From Gammaproteobacteria bacterium (GTDB lineage Bacteria > Pseudomonadota > Gammaproteobacteria > Xanthomonadales > Wenzhouxiangellaceae), in contig JAJFKY010000014.1 in the NCBI GenBank assembly GCA_021772975.1, positions 62,001 to 126,000 of the forward strand: a DNA stretch of 64,000 nt, written 5' to 3'. Each line of letters begins with the position of its first letter. Positions within the stretch are counted from its first letter, which is position 1. The notes beneath the pieces are model-generated. The model was not told the DNA's origin. It was given only the letters and a program-made list of their open reading frames with translations, and made no database searches. Of this stretch, positions 8,937 through 17,800 are shown one piece after another. Both the position numbers and the translations under genes were made by a program.

Positions 8937-10373
8937 CTAAAAACCCGCATTACCAGGCACCCGCGGATAGGGAATCACGTCGCGGATATTGGCCATGCCG
9001 GTGATATAGCTGACCAGACGTTCAAAACCCAGCCCGAAGCCCGCGTGCGGGACGGTGCCATAGCGGCGGAAATCCACATACCAGCTGTACTGTTCCAGAT
9101 CGATGTCATGCGCCTGCATGCGCTGGGTCAATATGTCCAGGCGTTCTTCACGCTGTGAACCACCGATGATTTCACCGATGCCCGGCGCCAGTACATCCAT
9201 GGCCGCCACCGTGCGGCCGGGTTCGCCATCACGCTGATCGTTCAGACGCATATAAAAGGCTTTGATTTCATCCGGGTAATTGACCACCACCACCGGCGCG
9301 TTGAAATGCTGTTCGGTCAGATAGCGCTCATGCTCGGTTTGCAGGTCAATACCCCATTCGGGTTTGAACTCAAACTTTTTGCCGGACTGCTGCAGAATCT
9401 CTATCGCTGCGGTGTAGTCCACGCGCTGGAATGGCTGCTCGATCAGGGTTTCCAGGCGTTTGATGGCTTGTGGTTCGATACGCTCGGCAAAAAACGCCAT
9501 ATCATCGGGGCATTCACTGAGCACCGCACGGAACACGTACTTCAGGAAATCCTCCGCCAGGGCGACCAGATCATCCAGATCAGCAAAGGCGATTTCCGGT
9601 TCGATCATCCAGAACTCAGCCAGATGCCGGGTGGTATTGGAGTTTTCCGCCCGGAAAGTGGGGCCGAAGGTGTAGACCTTGCTCAAGGCCAGACAATAGG
9701 CCTCCACATTCAGCTGGCCGGATACCGTCAGAAAAGTTTCCCGGCCGAAAAAATCCTTGCTGTAGTCGATATCACCCTTGTCAGTGCGCGGCAGGTTCAT
9801 TTGATCCAGCGTGCTGACCCGGAACAGCTGACCCGCGCCTTCCGCGTCACTGGCGGTAATCAATGGCGTGTTGACCCAGTAATAGCCGTGCTCATGAAAG
9901 TAACGGTGAATGGCCTGAGCCGCCACGTGTCGCACCCGAGCGATGGCACCAAACGTGTTGGTGCGCGGGCGCAGATGAGCGACTTCGCGCAAAAATTCGA
10001 AGCTGTGCTGCTTGGGCTGGATCGGATAGCTGTCCGGATTTTCCACCCAGCCCACGATTTCAACCGCGCTGGCCTGGATTTCCAGGCTTTGTCCGCGCCC
10101 CTGCGACTCAACCAGTGTGCCGCTGCAACGCACCGCGCAGCCGCTGGTCAGATGCAGGATGGCATCTGTGTAGTTGGCCAGCTCGTTGGTCGCGACCACC
10201 TGCAGGGTGGCAAAACAACTGCCATCACTGATCTGCAGGAAAGACAGTCCGGCCTTGGAATCACGGCGGGTGCGCAACCAGCCCTGAATGGTGACCTGTG
10301 TCTGCAGGTTGGCCTGGCCGGCCAGTAAATCCCGAATCGAGTAAACGGGCAGCGAATCAGCGGATTGGGTCAT
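8937..10373 (-). CDS. asnS: Asparaginyl-tRNA synthetase
   Basis: 478 residues, class IIb synthetase. An N-terminal OB-fold anticodon-binding domain (~18-120) is followed by the catalytic core with motif 2 ([21 protein letters not shown]) and motif 3 ([10 protein letters not shown] near residue 445). The N-T-R-H-L-A-E-F-W pattern and the Asn-type insert separate it from AspRS. Length matches the family (~465). It charges tRNA-Asn in the cytoplasm. The tandem repeats sit right behind its stop. Confidence 0.97.
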   Translation of the reverse strand: MTQSADSLPVYSIRDLLAGQANLQTQVTIQGWLRTRRDSKAGLSFLQISDGSCFATLQVVATNELANYTDAILHLTSGCAVRCSGTLVESQGRGQSLEIQASAVEIVGWVENPDSYPIQPKQHSFEFLREVAHLRPRTNTFGAIARVRHVAAQAIHRYFHEHGYYWVNTPLITASDAEGAGQLFRVSTLDQMNLPRTDKGDIDYSKDFFGRETFLTVSGQLNVEAYCLALSKVYTFGPTFRAENSNTTRHLAEFWMIEPEIAFADLDDLVALAEDFLKYVFRAVLSECPDDMAFFAERIEPQAIKRLETLIEQPFQRVDYTAAIEILQQSGKKFEFKPEWGIDLQTEHERYLTEQHFNAPVVVVNYPDEIKAFYMRLNDQRDGEPGRTVAAMDVLAPGIGEIIGGSQREERLDILTQRMQAHDIDLEQYSWYVDFRRYGTVPHAGFGLGFERLVSYITGMANIRDVIPYPRVPGNAGF

Positions 10374-10473
10374 GAAATATCTCAGCGTTTAAGGTGTGAT
10401 GGCTTATTGATGCTTGATAAAACCGTAAATGATAAAATATCTTAAGCAGATAAGCACTCAAAGTAGTACATTT

Positions 10474-10827
10474 ATGGCCATAACTCTTAGTGACAAGGCA
10501 GCCAGCCGAATTCGCCAGTTTCTCAGCGAACAGCAGGGGCGTGCATTTCGGCTGGGCGTCAAGCGCACCGGCTGCTCAGGCTGGGCCTATGTGACTTCCA
10601 TTGCTGAGGATATTGGCAGTGAGGATCAGCAGTTTGAAGATCACGGTATTTCGATCGTGGTTGATCCGAAGAGTCTGGAACTGATTGATGGTACGCATAT
10701 CGACTACCAGCGGCAGGGGTTGAACACGCTGTTCACCTTTAGCAATCCGAATGTGACTGATGAATGCGGTTGCGGAGAGAGCTTTGCGGTCAATACAGCC
10801 GCGAGCGCAGTATCCAATCCGTTCTGA
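10474..10827 (+). CDS. iscA: IscA/HesB-family iron-sulfur cluster assembly protein
   Basis: 117 residues from the ATG at 10474; an alternative ATG at 10429 would add 15 residues without family similarity, so I prefer the shorter form. Three conserved cysteines, C34 in GCSGWAY and C98/C100 in the C-terminal CGC, define A-type Fe-S carriers. It would hold and deliver Fe-S clusters or iron. No isc or suf genes flank it, so whether it is iscA proper, erpA-like or a stand-alone carrier cannot be settled by eye. Confidence 0.85.
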   Translation: MAITLSDKAASRIRQFLSEQQGRAFRLGVKRTGCSGWAYVTSIAEDIGSEDQQFEDHGISIVVDPKSLELIDGTHIDYQRQGLNTLFTFSNPNVTDECGCGESFAVNTAASAVSNPF

Positions 10828-10848
10828 CCACCCAGCCTGATAACGGCC

Positions 10849-11667
10849 ATGCCTGCCGCCCGTAAAGCCAACCAGGCCGCCCGGCCCGGCAAATCCGGAC
10901 GAACCAAAAAAACCCGCGCTAAACGCAGGCCTAAGCATCATCGACTGCACTTTCGTGAGCCACCGCGCTCAATCTGGCAGCGATTAGCTTTGCTGCTGAC
11001 CCGGTTGATATTGTCAGCAATTGCATTGTCGATTCTGCTGGTATTGCCGTTGCGCTGGGTTAATCCTGTCACCAGCAGTTATATGCTGCAGGCACGCTGG
11101 CTGGAGGGGGTCGGGGTGACGCAGCAATGGCGGGACAGCGAAACCATTGCCTGGCCGATGAAAATGGCCGTCATCGCCGCTGAGGATCAGCGCTTTCCGG
11201 AGCATTACGGTTTTGATGTGCAGGCCATTCGTCAGGCCATTGAAGATTCGCACAGTGGCAACGGTCTGCGTGGCGCCAGCACGATTACCCAGCAGGTCGC
11301 CCGTAATCTGTACCTCTGGCCGGGTGAGTCATCACTCAGCAGATGGTCCCGCAAGGGCTTGGAGGCATGGTTCACCGGTTGGCTGGAAATGCTGCTGTCG
11401 AAACAGAGAATTCTGGAAATTTATCTGAATATTGCCGAACTGGGGCCGGGTATTTATGGCGTGGAAGCGGCCAGTCGCCATTATTTTTCCAGCACGGCCG
11501 GACAGCTCAATCAGCCCCAGGCAGCCGCTCTGGCAGCCTTGCTGCCCAGCCCTAAAACGTATTCACTGTTCCAGCCCAGTGCCAGGCAACGTGAGCGCCG
11601 GGAATGGATTCAACAGCAGATAAGACAGTTGGGTGAAGCAGGTTTTTTGCAGCAGCATAATCTCTAA
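10849..11667 (+). CDS. mtgA: Monofunctional biosynthetic peptidoglycan transglycosylase
   Basis: 272 residues. A basic N-terminal tail (~1-40) and one membrane anchor (~46-68) are followed by a GT51 glycosyltransferase domain. Catalytic Glu is E112 in AAEDQRF; the family motifs GASTITQQ, KQRILEIYLN and GIYGVEAASRHYF follow in order. It polymerises lipid II into glycan strands on the periplasmic face. It lacks a transpeptidase domain, as expected for MtgA. The gene follows the iscA-like gene by 21 bases and may be co-transcribed. Confidence 0.95.
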   Translation: MPAARKANQAARPGKSGRTKKTRAKRRPKHHRLHFREPPRSIWQRLALLLTRLILSAIALSILLVLPLRWVNPVTSSYMLQARWLEGVGVTQQWRDSETIAWPMKMAVIAAEDQRFPEHYGFDVQAIRQAIEDSHSGNGLRGASTITQQVARNLYLWPGESSLSRWSRKGLEAWFTGWLEMLLSKQRILEIYLNIAELGPGIYGVEAASRHYFSSTAGQLNQPQAAALAALLPSPKTYSLFQPSARQRERREWIQQQIRQLGEAGFLQQHNL

Positions 11668-11783
11668 ATGCAGTTTGAGAACGGCAGGGGCCCGCTTGTG
11701 GACGATAGACACTGGTTCAGCGGCTGGGATATTGCCCAACCAAAACATTCGCATCCACCGCATAGACCGGCTAAGCTGAAACA

Positions 11784-13094
11784 ATGAGTTTCGAATGGTT
11801 TAAGTGGATCCGCCGTTTTCAATCCAGTTACTGGTTTTTGCCGACTTTGATGGCGTTGATAGCATCCGGTCTGGCGACTGCCATGTGGTGGCTGGATTAT
11901 TATCTGAAAAGCGCTGATCAGCAGATAGTTCCGCCGGCCTACCGCACCGATGCCGCTGGCGCACAGGCTATTTTAACCACCGTTGCCGGTTCGGCGATCA
12001 GCGTGGCCAGCCTGGTATTTTCCATCACCGTGGTGGTGCTCTCGCTGGCGGCCAGTCAGATGGGCCCGCGTCTGCTGGAAAACTTCATGAAGCACAACCG
12101 TACCCAGATGGTGCTGGGCGCGTTTATCGGGACCTTCATATACTGTCTGCTGATACTGGCGACAATCAATGGTGAAGCAGCTAACAAGATTCCACATCTG
12201 GCGGTGATGCTGGGACTGATGCTGGGCGTTGTCAGCTTTGCCCTGCTGATTTATTTTATTCATCATGTGCTGGTATTCATCCAGATATCGCGGGTACTGG
12301 AAGAAGTGTCCAATGAGGTGGTTACCGTTTTTTCAAGAATCCTGCTGAGTGAGGAAGATCAGTCCAGAGGCGCGCGAAAATTATCCCGGAATATAGACAA
12401 GGCTTTACCTGAACGCGAAGCAGACTACCAGCTGACCGCTGAGTCCAGCGGCTATATGCAGTTGATTGAACTGGAAAGTATGGTCAAGTTGGCGACGGAG
12501 CATGGTGTGTTGCTGCACTTTCAGCGCAAGCCGGGAGACTTTGTTATCAAAGGCAGCCAGTTAATGCGCTTGTGGGCGGATCAGGAGCTTGCCGAGGAAG
12601 TCCTGGATGAATTCATGGCATTGATCCAGCTGGGCGTGCAGCGCACCACTATCCAGGACGCGGAGTTTGCCATCGATCAGCTGGTGGAGGTGGCGCTAAG
12701 GGCGCTGTCTCCCGGCATCAATGATTCATTTACCGCCATCAACTGCGTGGACCGGTTAGCGGCGGCCCTGGCGGAGATTGCCAGCAAGCGGCTGCCCAAA
12801 CCGTATTACTTTGATGACGACGATAAGCTGCGGGTGGTGGTCAGATTATACAGTTACCGAAGTATTCTGAATGCGGCGTTTAACCCGATCCGGCAGAATG
12901 CCCGTAACAACGTTGGTGTCACCAGGCGGTTGATGGAAACCGTAGTGGCGTTATGCCAGCTGCCCATTTCAGAAAACTATCGCTCAGCCTTAATCGAGCA
13001 TGCCAAACTGATTTATTCCGAGGCCGAACAGCACTTTCAAAATGAGCGTGATCTGGAGTACTTTAAACAGCAGTATTCCAGTGTGGTCGAATAA
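11784..13094 (+). CDS. DUF2254 family membrane protein
   Basis: 436 residues. Four likely membrane helices (about 20-38, 65-90, 108-128, 135-160) are followed by a long soluble domain. The sequence has the DUF2254 features: a DAxGAQAILTTVAGSAISVASLVFS-type segment and a C-terminal ALSPGINDSFTAINCVDRL motif. Function of the family is not established. It converges on mscS with only 26 bases between stops. Confidence 0.85.
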   Translation: MSFEWFKWIRRFQSSYWFLPTLMALIASGLATAMWWLDYYLKSADQQIVPPAYRTDAAGAQAILTTVAGSAISVASLVFSITVVVLSLAASQMGPRLLENFMKHNRTQMVLGAFIGTFIYCLLILATINGEAANKIPHLAVMLGLMLGVVSFALLIYFIHHVLVFIQISRVLEEVSNEVVTVFSRILLSEEDQSRGARKLSRNIDKALPEREADYQLTAESSGYMQLIELESMVKLATEHGVLLHFQRKPGDFVIKGSQLMRLWADQELAEEVLDEFMALIQLGVQRTTIQDAEFAIDQLVEVALRALSPGINDSFTAINCVDRLAAALAEIASKRLPKPYYFDDDDKLRVVVRLYSYRSILNAAFNPIRQNARNNVGVTRRLMETVVALCQLPISENYRSALIEHAKLIYSEAEQHFQNERDLEYFKQQYSSVVE

Positions 13095-13120
13095 CTGTTG
13101 ACCGTCGGCTGGTGAGTCAG

Positions 13121-14230
13121 CTACTCCTGGGGGGCATCTTTGTTGAGTAAATCCTGGTCCGGATTACTGGATTCGTGCTGGCGCCTTTCATCTTCAATCT
13201 GATCGTCGATTTCATCGTCCGGCGCGGTTTCCTGCTCCAGCGCTGCCTCCTCCTTGGGTTGTTTGCCGGGCCTGCTGGCCTGGCTTCCCGGTGCGGGGCT
13301 CTGTTGATCATCGGTGCTTTCAGTAATGGTGATGCCGTCGTTGCTGAATCGCAGCCGATGGATCGGCTCGGGCATATCGATGCCAGCCTTGTCCAGCGCG
13401 CCACCGACCAATCTGATCGCTTCGCTTTTGGCTTTCATTAAACTGGTTTCAGCCTGATTAACCCAGGCATAAAAATGCACGCCGATACTGGAGTCTCCCG
13501 GTGGTTCCAGAACAGCCATGGGCGCTGGATCATCCAATGTACTGCGCATATCGGCGAGAGTCGCCACGCCTAGTTGTTGCGCAGCCAGCAGGTCCTCTCC
13601 GGTGCCCACGCCAATAATAAAATCAAAGCGTCGCAGCGGATTACGGCTGTAGTTGGTCAGGGTGTTCTTAAACACTGTGGCGTTGGGGATGCGGATATGA
13701 TTACCGTCCAATGTCATCAGTATGGTGGCACGCGAAGTCATCCGGATAACTTTGCCCTCCTGTCCGTCCACCTGAATAAGATCATTATTAGCAAATGGCT
13801 GCCGCATACTGAGCAGAATGCCCGCAAGGTAGTTTTCTATCACATCCTTAAAAGCAAAACCCAAAGCCAGTCCAACCACACCGGCGGTACCCAGCACAGC
13901 GCCGACCAGGGCCATGGCATCCAGAATTTCCAGTGCCACCAATACCCCGAACATGAAAATGACCGTCTGGACAATGTTGGCCAGCAGGCCTCGCAACAGA
14001 ACATTATCGATGCGCTTGAACAGCCACTTCGAATGGCCGATGGCGTGCGCCACAAACCAAAACAGCGTTACAACCGCCAGCGCGATCAGCAGCAACGGTG
14101 TGTAGGAAATCCAATCCTGCACGCGCAGCATGACCCGGTCACTGACCTTGGCCAGATCGTTGTTGATATCCGCATAGGCGGAGATGGAAAGCAGTGCGGT
14201 AGTGAATAAAGTCAGTGCTTTACGATTCAT
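13121..14230 (-). CDS. mscS: Small-conductance mechanosensitive channel (MscS family)
   Basis: 369 residues: N-terminal signal-like segment (1-20), helices TM1 (~46-64), TM2 (~85-108) and pore helix TM3 with the Gly/Ala-rich GAVLGTAGVVGLALGFAFKD pattern, then the MscS beta domain (~150-210) with an SRATIL... segment. Releases solutes on hypo-osmotic shock. The last ~80 residues are unusually acidic and Pro/Gln-rich and go beyond the standard fold. The mobile element begins just upstream of its start, so its native promoter may have been displaced. Confidence 0.92.
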   Translation of the reverse strand: MNRKALTLFTTALLSISAYADINNDLAKVSDRVMLRVQDWISYTPLLLIALAVVTLFWFVAHAIGHSKWLFKRIDNVLLRGLLANIVQTVIFMFGVLVALEILDAMALVGAVLGTAGVVGLALGFAFKDVIENYLAGILLSMRQPFANNDLIQVDGQEGKVIRMTSRATILMTLDGNHIRIPNATVFKNTLTNYSRNPLRRFDFIIGVGTGEDLLAAQQLGVATLADMRSTLDDPAPMAVLEPPGDSSIGVHFYAWVNQAETSLMKAKSEAIRLVGGALDKAGIDMPEPIHRLRFSNDGITITESTDDQQSPAPGSQASRPGKQPKEEAALEQETAPDDEIDDQIEDERRQHESSNPDQDLLNKDAPQE

Positions 14231-14364
14231 GATGCTTAAGGATGGCTCAACAGTTTAAGGTTGGCGCGGCTAGAGGTAGAAACCTCGAACCGCCTGTTTG
14301 AAACACTTGCCGAATGGAATACCTACCTAGAAAACCATGTTCCTGACTTTCAGGAGCCGCAGCC

Positions 14365-14823
14365 ATGAGTGTAAACGCCATGGCTTCGGTAAGTGCTTCG
14401 AAAGCATTCCAACAGGTTTCTAGCGGAAAAACAACCCGCAATCAAGCCCATAAACCATCCCCGTTCTGTCTTCGCCTCACACAGGACGAGCGCGACTACC
14501 TGGAGCACCAAGCGGGTGATCAGACACTTAGCGCCTACATTCGGGGTGAATTGTTAGGCGAGAAAGTCAGAAAGCGCCGCGTCCTGCGCAAACCCAAGGT
14601 CAATGACAAGCAGGTTGCTGCGGTGCTGGCGATGCTGGGGCAATCCCGGATGCCGTCCAACCTCAACCAACTGGCCAAACACGCCAATATGGGAACACTG
14701 GATATTTCCCAAGACGTTGACCGGGAACTGCAAGAAGCCTGCAAAGCCGTGTTGGCGATGCGCGATGCTTTACTGATTGCATTAGGGCAACGCCCCATGA
14801 CCAGACGGGAACGCAGCCAGTGA
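14365..14823 (+). CDS. mobC: MobC-like relaxosome accessory protein
   Basis: 152 residues. A Ser/Thr/Gln-rich start is followed by a segment typical of plasmid mobilization proteins (FCLRLTQDERDYLEHQA, then SAYIRGELLG), a ribbon-helix-helix-like DNA-binding part, and the C-terminal MPSNLNQLAKHANMGTL motif of MobC/BmgB proteins. It should bind oriT and assist the relaxase. The stop overlaps the GTG start of the relaxase (GTGA). The 120 bases upstream are the likely place for oriT. Confidence 0.82.
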   Translation: MSVNAMASVSASKAFQQVSSGKTTRNQAHKPSPFCLRLTQDERDYLEHQAGDQTLSAYIRGELLGEKVRKRRVLRKPKVNDKQVAAVLAMLGQSRMPSNLNQLAKHANMGTLDISQDVDRELQEACKAVLAMRDALLIALGQRPMTRRERSQ

Positions 14824-16094
14824 TCTTGCAAGGCAATCAGCGCGGCGGCGCAAAAGACCTGGCCCTGCATTTGCTCAAAGAAGAAAACGAGCATGTGGAG
14901 GTGCATGACCTGCGCGGTTTCATGTCGGATGATCTGGTGTCGGCGCTGAATGAAGCTCATGCAATCAGTCAGGGGACAAGGGCCAAGCAGTTTTTGTTTT
15001 CCCTGAGCCTGAACCCACCCAAGCAGGAAAAGGTGGACACGCAGACCTTTGAAAACGCCATTGAGCGCGTTGAAAACAAACTCGGACTATCCGGCCAGCC
15101 CCGCGCCATTGTCTTTCATGAAAAAAATGGCCGCCGCCACGCACATGCCGTCTGGTCGCGTATCGACACACAGGCTATGAAAGCCATTCCTTTGCCCTTC
15201 ACCAAGCGCAAACTCATGGAGATTTCGCGTGAGCTGTATATTGAGCATGACTGGAACATACCGCCGGGCATGACCCATGCGGAAAACCGTAACCCCTCTA
15301 ACTTTACATTGGCACAATGGCAGCAAGCCAAACGCAACGGCGAAGCGCCCAGAGCGGTTAAACAAGCCTTTCAAAGCTGCTGGGCGCAAAGTGATAGTAG
15401 AGCCAGCTTTGAAAACGCCTTGAAAGAACAAGGCTACCGACTAGCCAAGGGAGATCGCCGGGGCTTTGTTGCACTCAATCATCGCTGTGAGCCGTTTGCT
15501 ATCCCAAAGTGGGTCGGTGTTAAAACCAAAGACGTGCGGGCCAAGCTCGGCAGCGAAGATGATCTGCCGTCTGTCGCCGAAGTCAGAAAACAGATTGCCG
15601 ATGACATGCAAGCACGCTTAAACCTGCTGCAAAAACAGCAAGCTAATGCCATTGAAGCGCGAGCACAATTAATCAATGATCAACTTCGCCAACTGGTCAC
15701 CAAGCAGCGGCAGGAACGCCAAGCCCAGCGAAATGCACAAGAAAAACGCTGGCAACAAGAAACCCTGCAAAGACAAGCACGCTTTCTTAAGGGACTGCGC
15801 GGCATTCTGGACCGGGTGACAGGCAAACACCGGCAGACGGTCAAACGCAATAAGCAAGAGGCCGAAAACGCCAAACAGCGGGATAGACAAGAAAAAGATG
15901 GGCTAATCTTCAAGCAGGCCGATCAGCGCCAAACGCTCGTAAAACGAATGGAACGGCTGCACGAGTACCGGCAAAGCCGCTCAGAGTCTTTATCCAATGA
16001 TATTGCGCAATACCGCGATATCAGCCAGCAAAAGCAGGACTTTTTTCAACTGCGTAAACAGACAATCAGGAAAGACCCGACTATTGAGCACTAA
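14820..16094 (+). CDS. HUH relaxase (MobA/VirD2-like)
   Basis: 424 residues from a GTG start inside the mobC stop. The HUH metal-binding signature is H100 plus H107-x-H109 in GRRHAHAVWSRID. An N-terminal QGNQRGGAKDLALHLL segment is typical of MobP-class relaxases; the expected nicking tyrosine is not obvious to me. The C-terminal ~170 residues are a Gln/Arg/Lys-rich coiled coil, common in relaxases that dock with the coupling protein. It would nick oriT and pilot the strand. Confidence 0.88.
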   Translation: MILQGNQRGGAKDLALHLLKEENEHVEVHDLRGFMSDDLVSALNEAHAISQGTRAKQFLFSLSLNPPKQEKVDTQTFENAIERVENKLGLSGQPRAIVFHEKNGRRHAHAVWSRIDTQAMKAIPLPFTKRKLMEISRELYIEHDWNIPPGMTHAENRNPSNFTLAQWQQAKRNGEAPRAVKQAFQSCWAQSDSRASFENALKEQGYRLAKGDRRGFVALNHRCEPFAIPKWVGVKTKDVRAKLGSEDDLPSVAEVRKQIADDMQARLNLLQKQQANAIEARAQLINDQLRQLVTKQRQERQAQRNAQEKRWQQETLQRQARFLKGLRGILDRVTGKHRQTVKRNKQEAENAKQRDRQEKDGLIFKQADQRQTLVKRMERLHEYRQSRSESLSNDIAQYRDISQQKQDFFQLRKQTIRKDPTIEH

Positions 16095-16118
16095 AGCATT
16101 AACATCTAACTTGGAGGC

Positions 16119-16178
16119 ATGATGACCATACATTTTAACCTTGACATGCGTAACGTTACGCGCTACATTAAATCATGA
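16119..16178 (+). CDS. Possible 19-residue leader peptide coupled to higB
   Basis: ATGATG at 16119 is preceded by TTGGAGG at ideal spacing. The frame reads MMTIHFNLDMRNVTRYIKS and stops at TGA 16176-16178, overlapping the higB start (ATGA). This is the layout of translational coupling. The higBA promoter-like sequence and palindrome lie inside this small frame, so the two readings compete: read-through mRNA from the relaxase would use the peptide; a transcript from the internal promoter would not. Confidence 0.45.
   Translation: MMTIHFNLDMRNVTRYIKS
16141..16169 (+). promoter_or_regulatory. higBA promoter with palindromic operator
   Basis: TTGACA (16141-16146), 17-base spacer, TACATT (16164-16169). 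Within the spacer sits a perfect 14-bp palindrome GCGTAACGTTACGC (16148-16161), the right place and form for autorepression by the HigA antitoxin. The start of transcription would fall at or next to the higB ATG (16175), so this message would be leaderless. Confidence 0.75.
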
Positions 16179-16456
16179 TTGTGTCGTTCCGTCATAAAGG
16201 ATTGCGGAAGTTCTATGAGCGTAGCGATGCGGGAGGTTTACCGGCGCAATCTGCGGCCAAGATCAAACGCATGCTCAGTGTGATTGATACGGCCCAGAGC
16301 GTGGATGAAATCGGTCTGTATCCTGGTTGGCGGCTCCATCCGCTCAAAGGGGCGTATCAGGGCTTTTGGAGCCTGACCGTATCGGGTAACTGGCGTATTA
16401 TCTTCCGCTTTGAAAGTGGCGATGCAATGGAGCTTGATTATGTTGATTATCACTAA
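16175..16456 (+). CDS. higB: HigB/RelE-family toxin
   Basis: 93 residues with the HigB pattern: GLRKFYERSD near the start, GWRLHPLKGAYQGFWSLTVS, then GNWRIIFRFESGDAMELDYVDYH. Such toxins are ribosome-dependent mRNA endonucleases. Gene order is toxin first, antitoxin second, as in higBA. The intergenic gap is 21 bases and contains an AAGGAGG ribosome site for higA. It probably stabilises the mobile element. Confidence 0.92.
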   Translation: MIVSFRHKGLRKFYERSDAGGLPAQSAAKIKRMLSVIDTAQSVDEIGLYPGWRLHPLKGAYQGFWSLTVSGNWRIIFRFESGDAMELDYVDYH

Positions 16457-16477
16457 GAGCCAAGTAAGGAGGTTCCT

Positions 16478-16771
16478 ATGATGCATTTACCCTGTCACCC
16501 CGGTGAGATCATCCGGGAAGAAGTGATCGCGCCATTAGGATTGAATGTTAAGGCGGCGGCGGAAGTGCTGGGGGTCGCCCGACCTACCTTGTCTAAGCTG
16601 CTCAATGAAAAAGCCGCGTTATCCCCAGAAATGGCAGTCCGTATCGAAAAAGCATTTGGCCCCAAAGCTGATCAGCTAATGCGGATGCAGGCAGCCTATG
16701 ATCTGGCAAAAGTGCGGATGACTGCTGACCAGATTGATGTAGAGGCTTATACAAGCACTCCAGTGAATTAG
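16478..16771 (+). CDS. higA: HigA-family antitoxin (XRE helix-turn-helix)
   Basis: 97 residues. HPGEIIREEVIAPLGLNVKAAAEVLGVARPTLSKLLNEKAALSPEMAVRIEKAFG is a complete XRE-type HTH of the HigA/VapI kind. It should neutralise the toxin upstream and repress the palindrome at 16148-16161. A strong Shine-Dalgarno sequence precedes the first ATG; the second ATG, one codon on, is equally possible. Confidence 0.92.
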   Translation: MMHLPCHPGEIIREEVIAPLGLNVKAAAEVLGVARPTLSKLLNEKAALSPEMAVRIEKAFGPKADQLMRMQAAYDLAKVRMTADQIDVEAYTSTPVN

Positions 16772-16803
16772 AATGTCCGCTTTAACTCAGTTGTATTGTC
16801 TTA

Positions 16804-17793
16804 ATGAAATTTAAAAAAAGAAATTTACGGGCGCTTGCAGAGATGGTTATAGGCGATGCAGATCATTTCCCATACCGATCAACCAGCTTGATAACACAAT
16901 TTTTTGAGGAGTGTGATTTAGATTTTGTCCACGATGGGTCTACCCGGTGGGCATGGACCGCTGAGCGCCTCGGCGAGCTATTGGACGATCCACAGCCCAT
17001 CGCTTATGCATTGCCAGATCGTTTTGTAAATGTTTTGCGGGTTTTAATGCACAAGTCGGACGCGGAAGATGATGACCCTGATAGGGTTTTGTCTCTTGCG
17101 GCTCTAAACAAACCGCTGGAGCGTGAAGGGTTTGAAGCCTTCTACGGTGAAGACCGTCTGCTGCATATACGACACATTGGTACTAAAACGCTCTCAAGCA
17201 TCACTAGCCCACACAGGCCATTTACGCCCACCGAGCTTACAAAAAGAAAACAACTCATAGAATACTTGGAAGAATGTTCTGAGGATAACTTAATTGAGGA
17301 GGTCATCCTGCCTTTATTCCGTCAATTAGGGTATCACCGAATTACAGCGGTTGGACATAAAGATAAATCGCTTGAGTACGGAAAGGATATCTGGATGAGA
17401 TACGTGCTACCGACACAGCATGTTCTGTATTTCGGTATTCAGGCCAAAAAAGGGAAGCTAGACTCATCTGGCAATAGCCGTGGTTCAAATGCCAACATTG
17501 CTGAAATCTATAATCAGGTACTTATGATGTTAGGGCACGAGATATTTGACCCCGAAACGAGTAAAAAAGCTCTGGTTGATCACGCTTTTATTGTTGCTGG
17601 AGGTGAGATAACAAAACAAGCTAAAAATTGGCTCGGCGGCAAATTAGATGCTTCAAAACGTAGTCAAATACTGTTTATGGATAGGGATGACATTCTGAAT
17701 CTATATATAGTTAGCAATTTACCTCTTCCAGCGGGTGCTATACCAACGCAAGATAATTTTCTCGATTTTGATGAGGATGACATTCCTTTTTGA
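16804..17793 (+). CDS. Candidate PD-(D/E)XK nuclease, possible phage defence protein
   Basis: 329 residues, more AT-rich than the conjugation genes. The C-terminal half has a nuclease-like pattern: NLIEEVILPLFRQLGY, then YGKDIWM, then FGIQAKKGK, which fits the E...D...(E/Q)xK arrangement of Mrr/PD-(D/E)XK enzymes. The N-terminal ~60 residues (FPYRSTSLITQFFEECDL, then VHDGSTRWAW) resemble N-terminal domains seen in AbiJ-like abortive-infection proteins. Both assignments are from memory of motifs, not from a search. The place, directly behind higBA in a mobile element, fits cargo defence. Confidence 0.55.
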   Translation: MKFKKRNLRALAEMVIGDADHFPYRSTSLITQFFEECDLDFVHDGSTRWAWTAERLGELLDDPQPIAYALPDRFVNVLRVLMHKSDAEDDDPDRVLSLAALNKPLEREGFEAFYGEDRLLHIRHIGTKTLSSITSPHRPFTPTELTKRKQLIEYLEECSEDNLIEEVILPLFRQLGYHRITAVGHKDKSLEYGKDIWMRYVLPTQHVLYFGIQAKKGKLDSSGNSRGSNANIAEIYNQVLMMLGHEIFDPETSKKALVDHAFIVAGGEITKQAKNWLGGKLDASKRSQILFMDRDDILNLYIVSNLPLPAGAIPTQDNFLDFDEDDIPF

Positions 17794-17800
17794 GAGTTAA

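Noticed and set aside
9306-10328. 340-codon plus-strand frame opposite asnS
   Set aside because: asnS is beyond doubt on the minus strand; the antisense frame is a by-product of G+C-rich third positions.
14240-14300. Long direct repeat of the tRNA 3' end at the left edge
   Set aside because: I compared the tRNA 3' sequence with the left edge and found only short partial matches (CTCGAACC, AAGGATGG), in keeping with a serine integrase.
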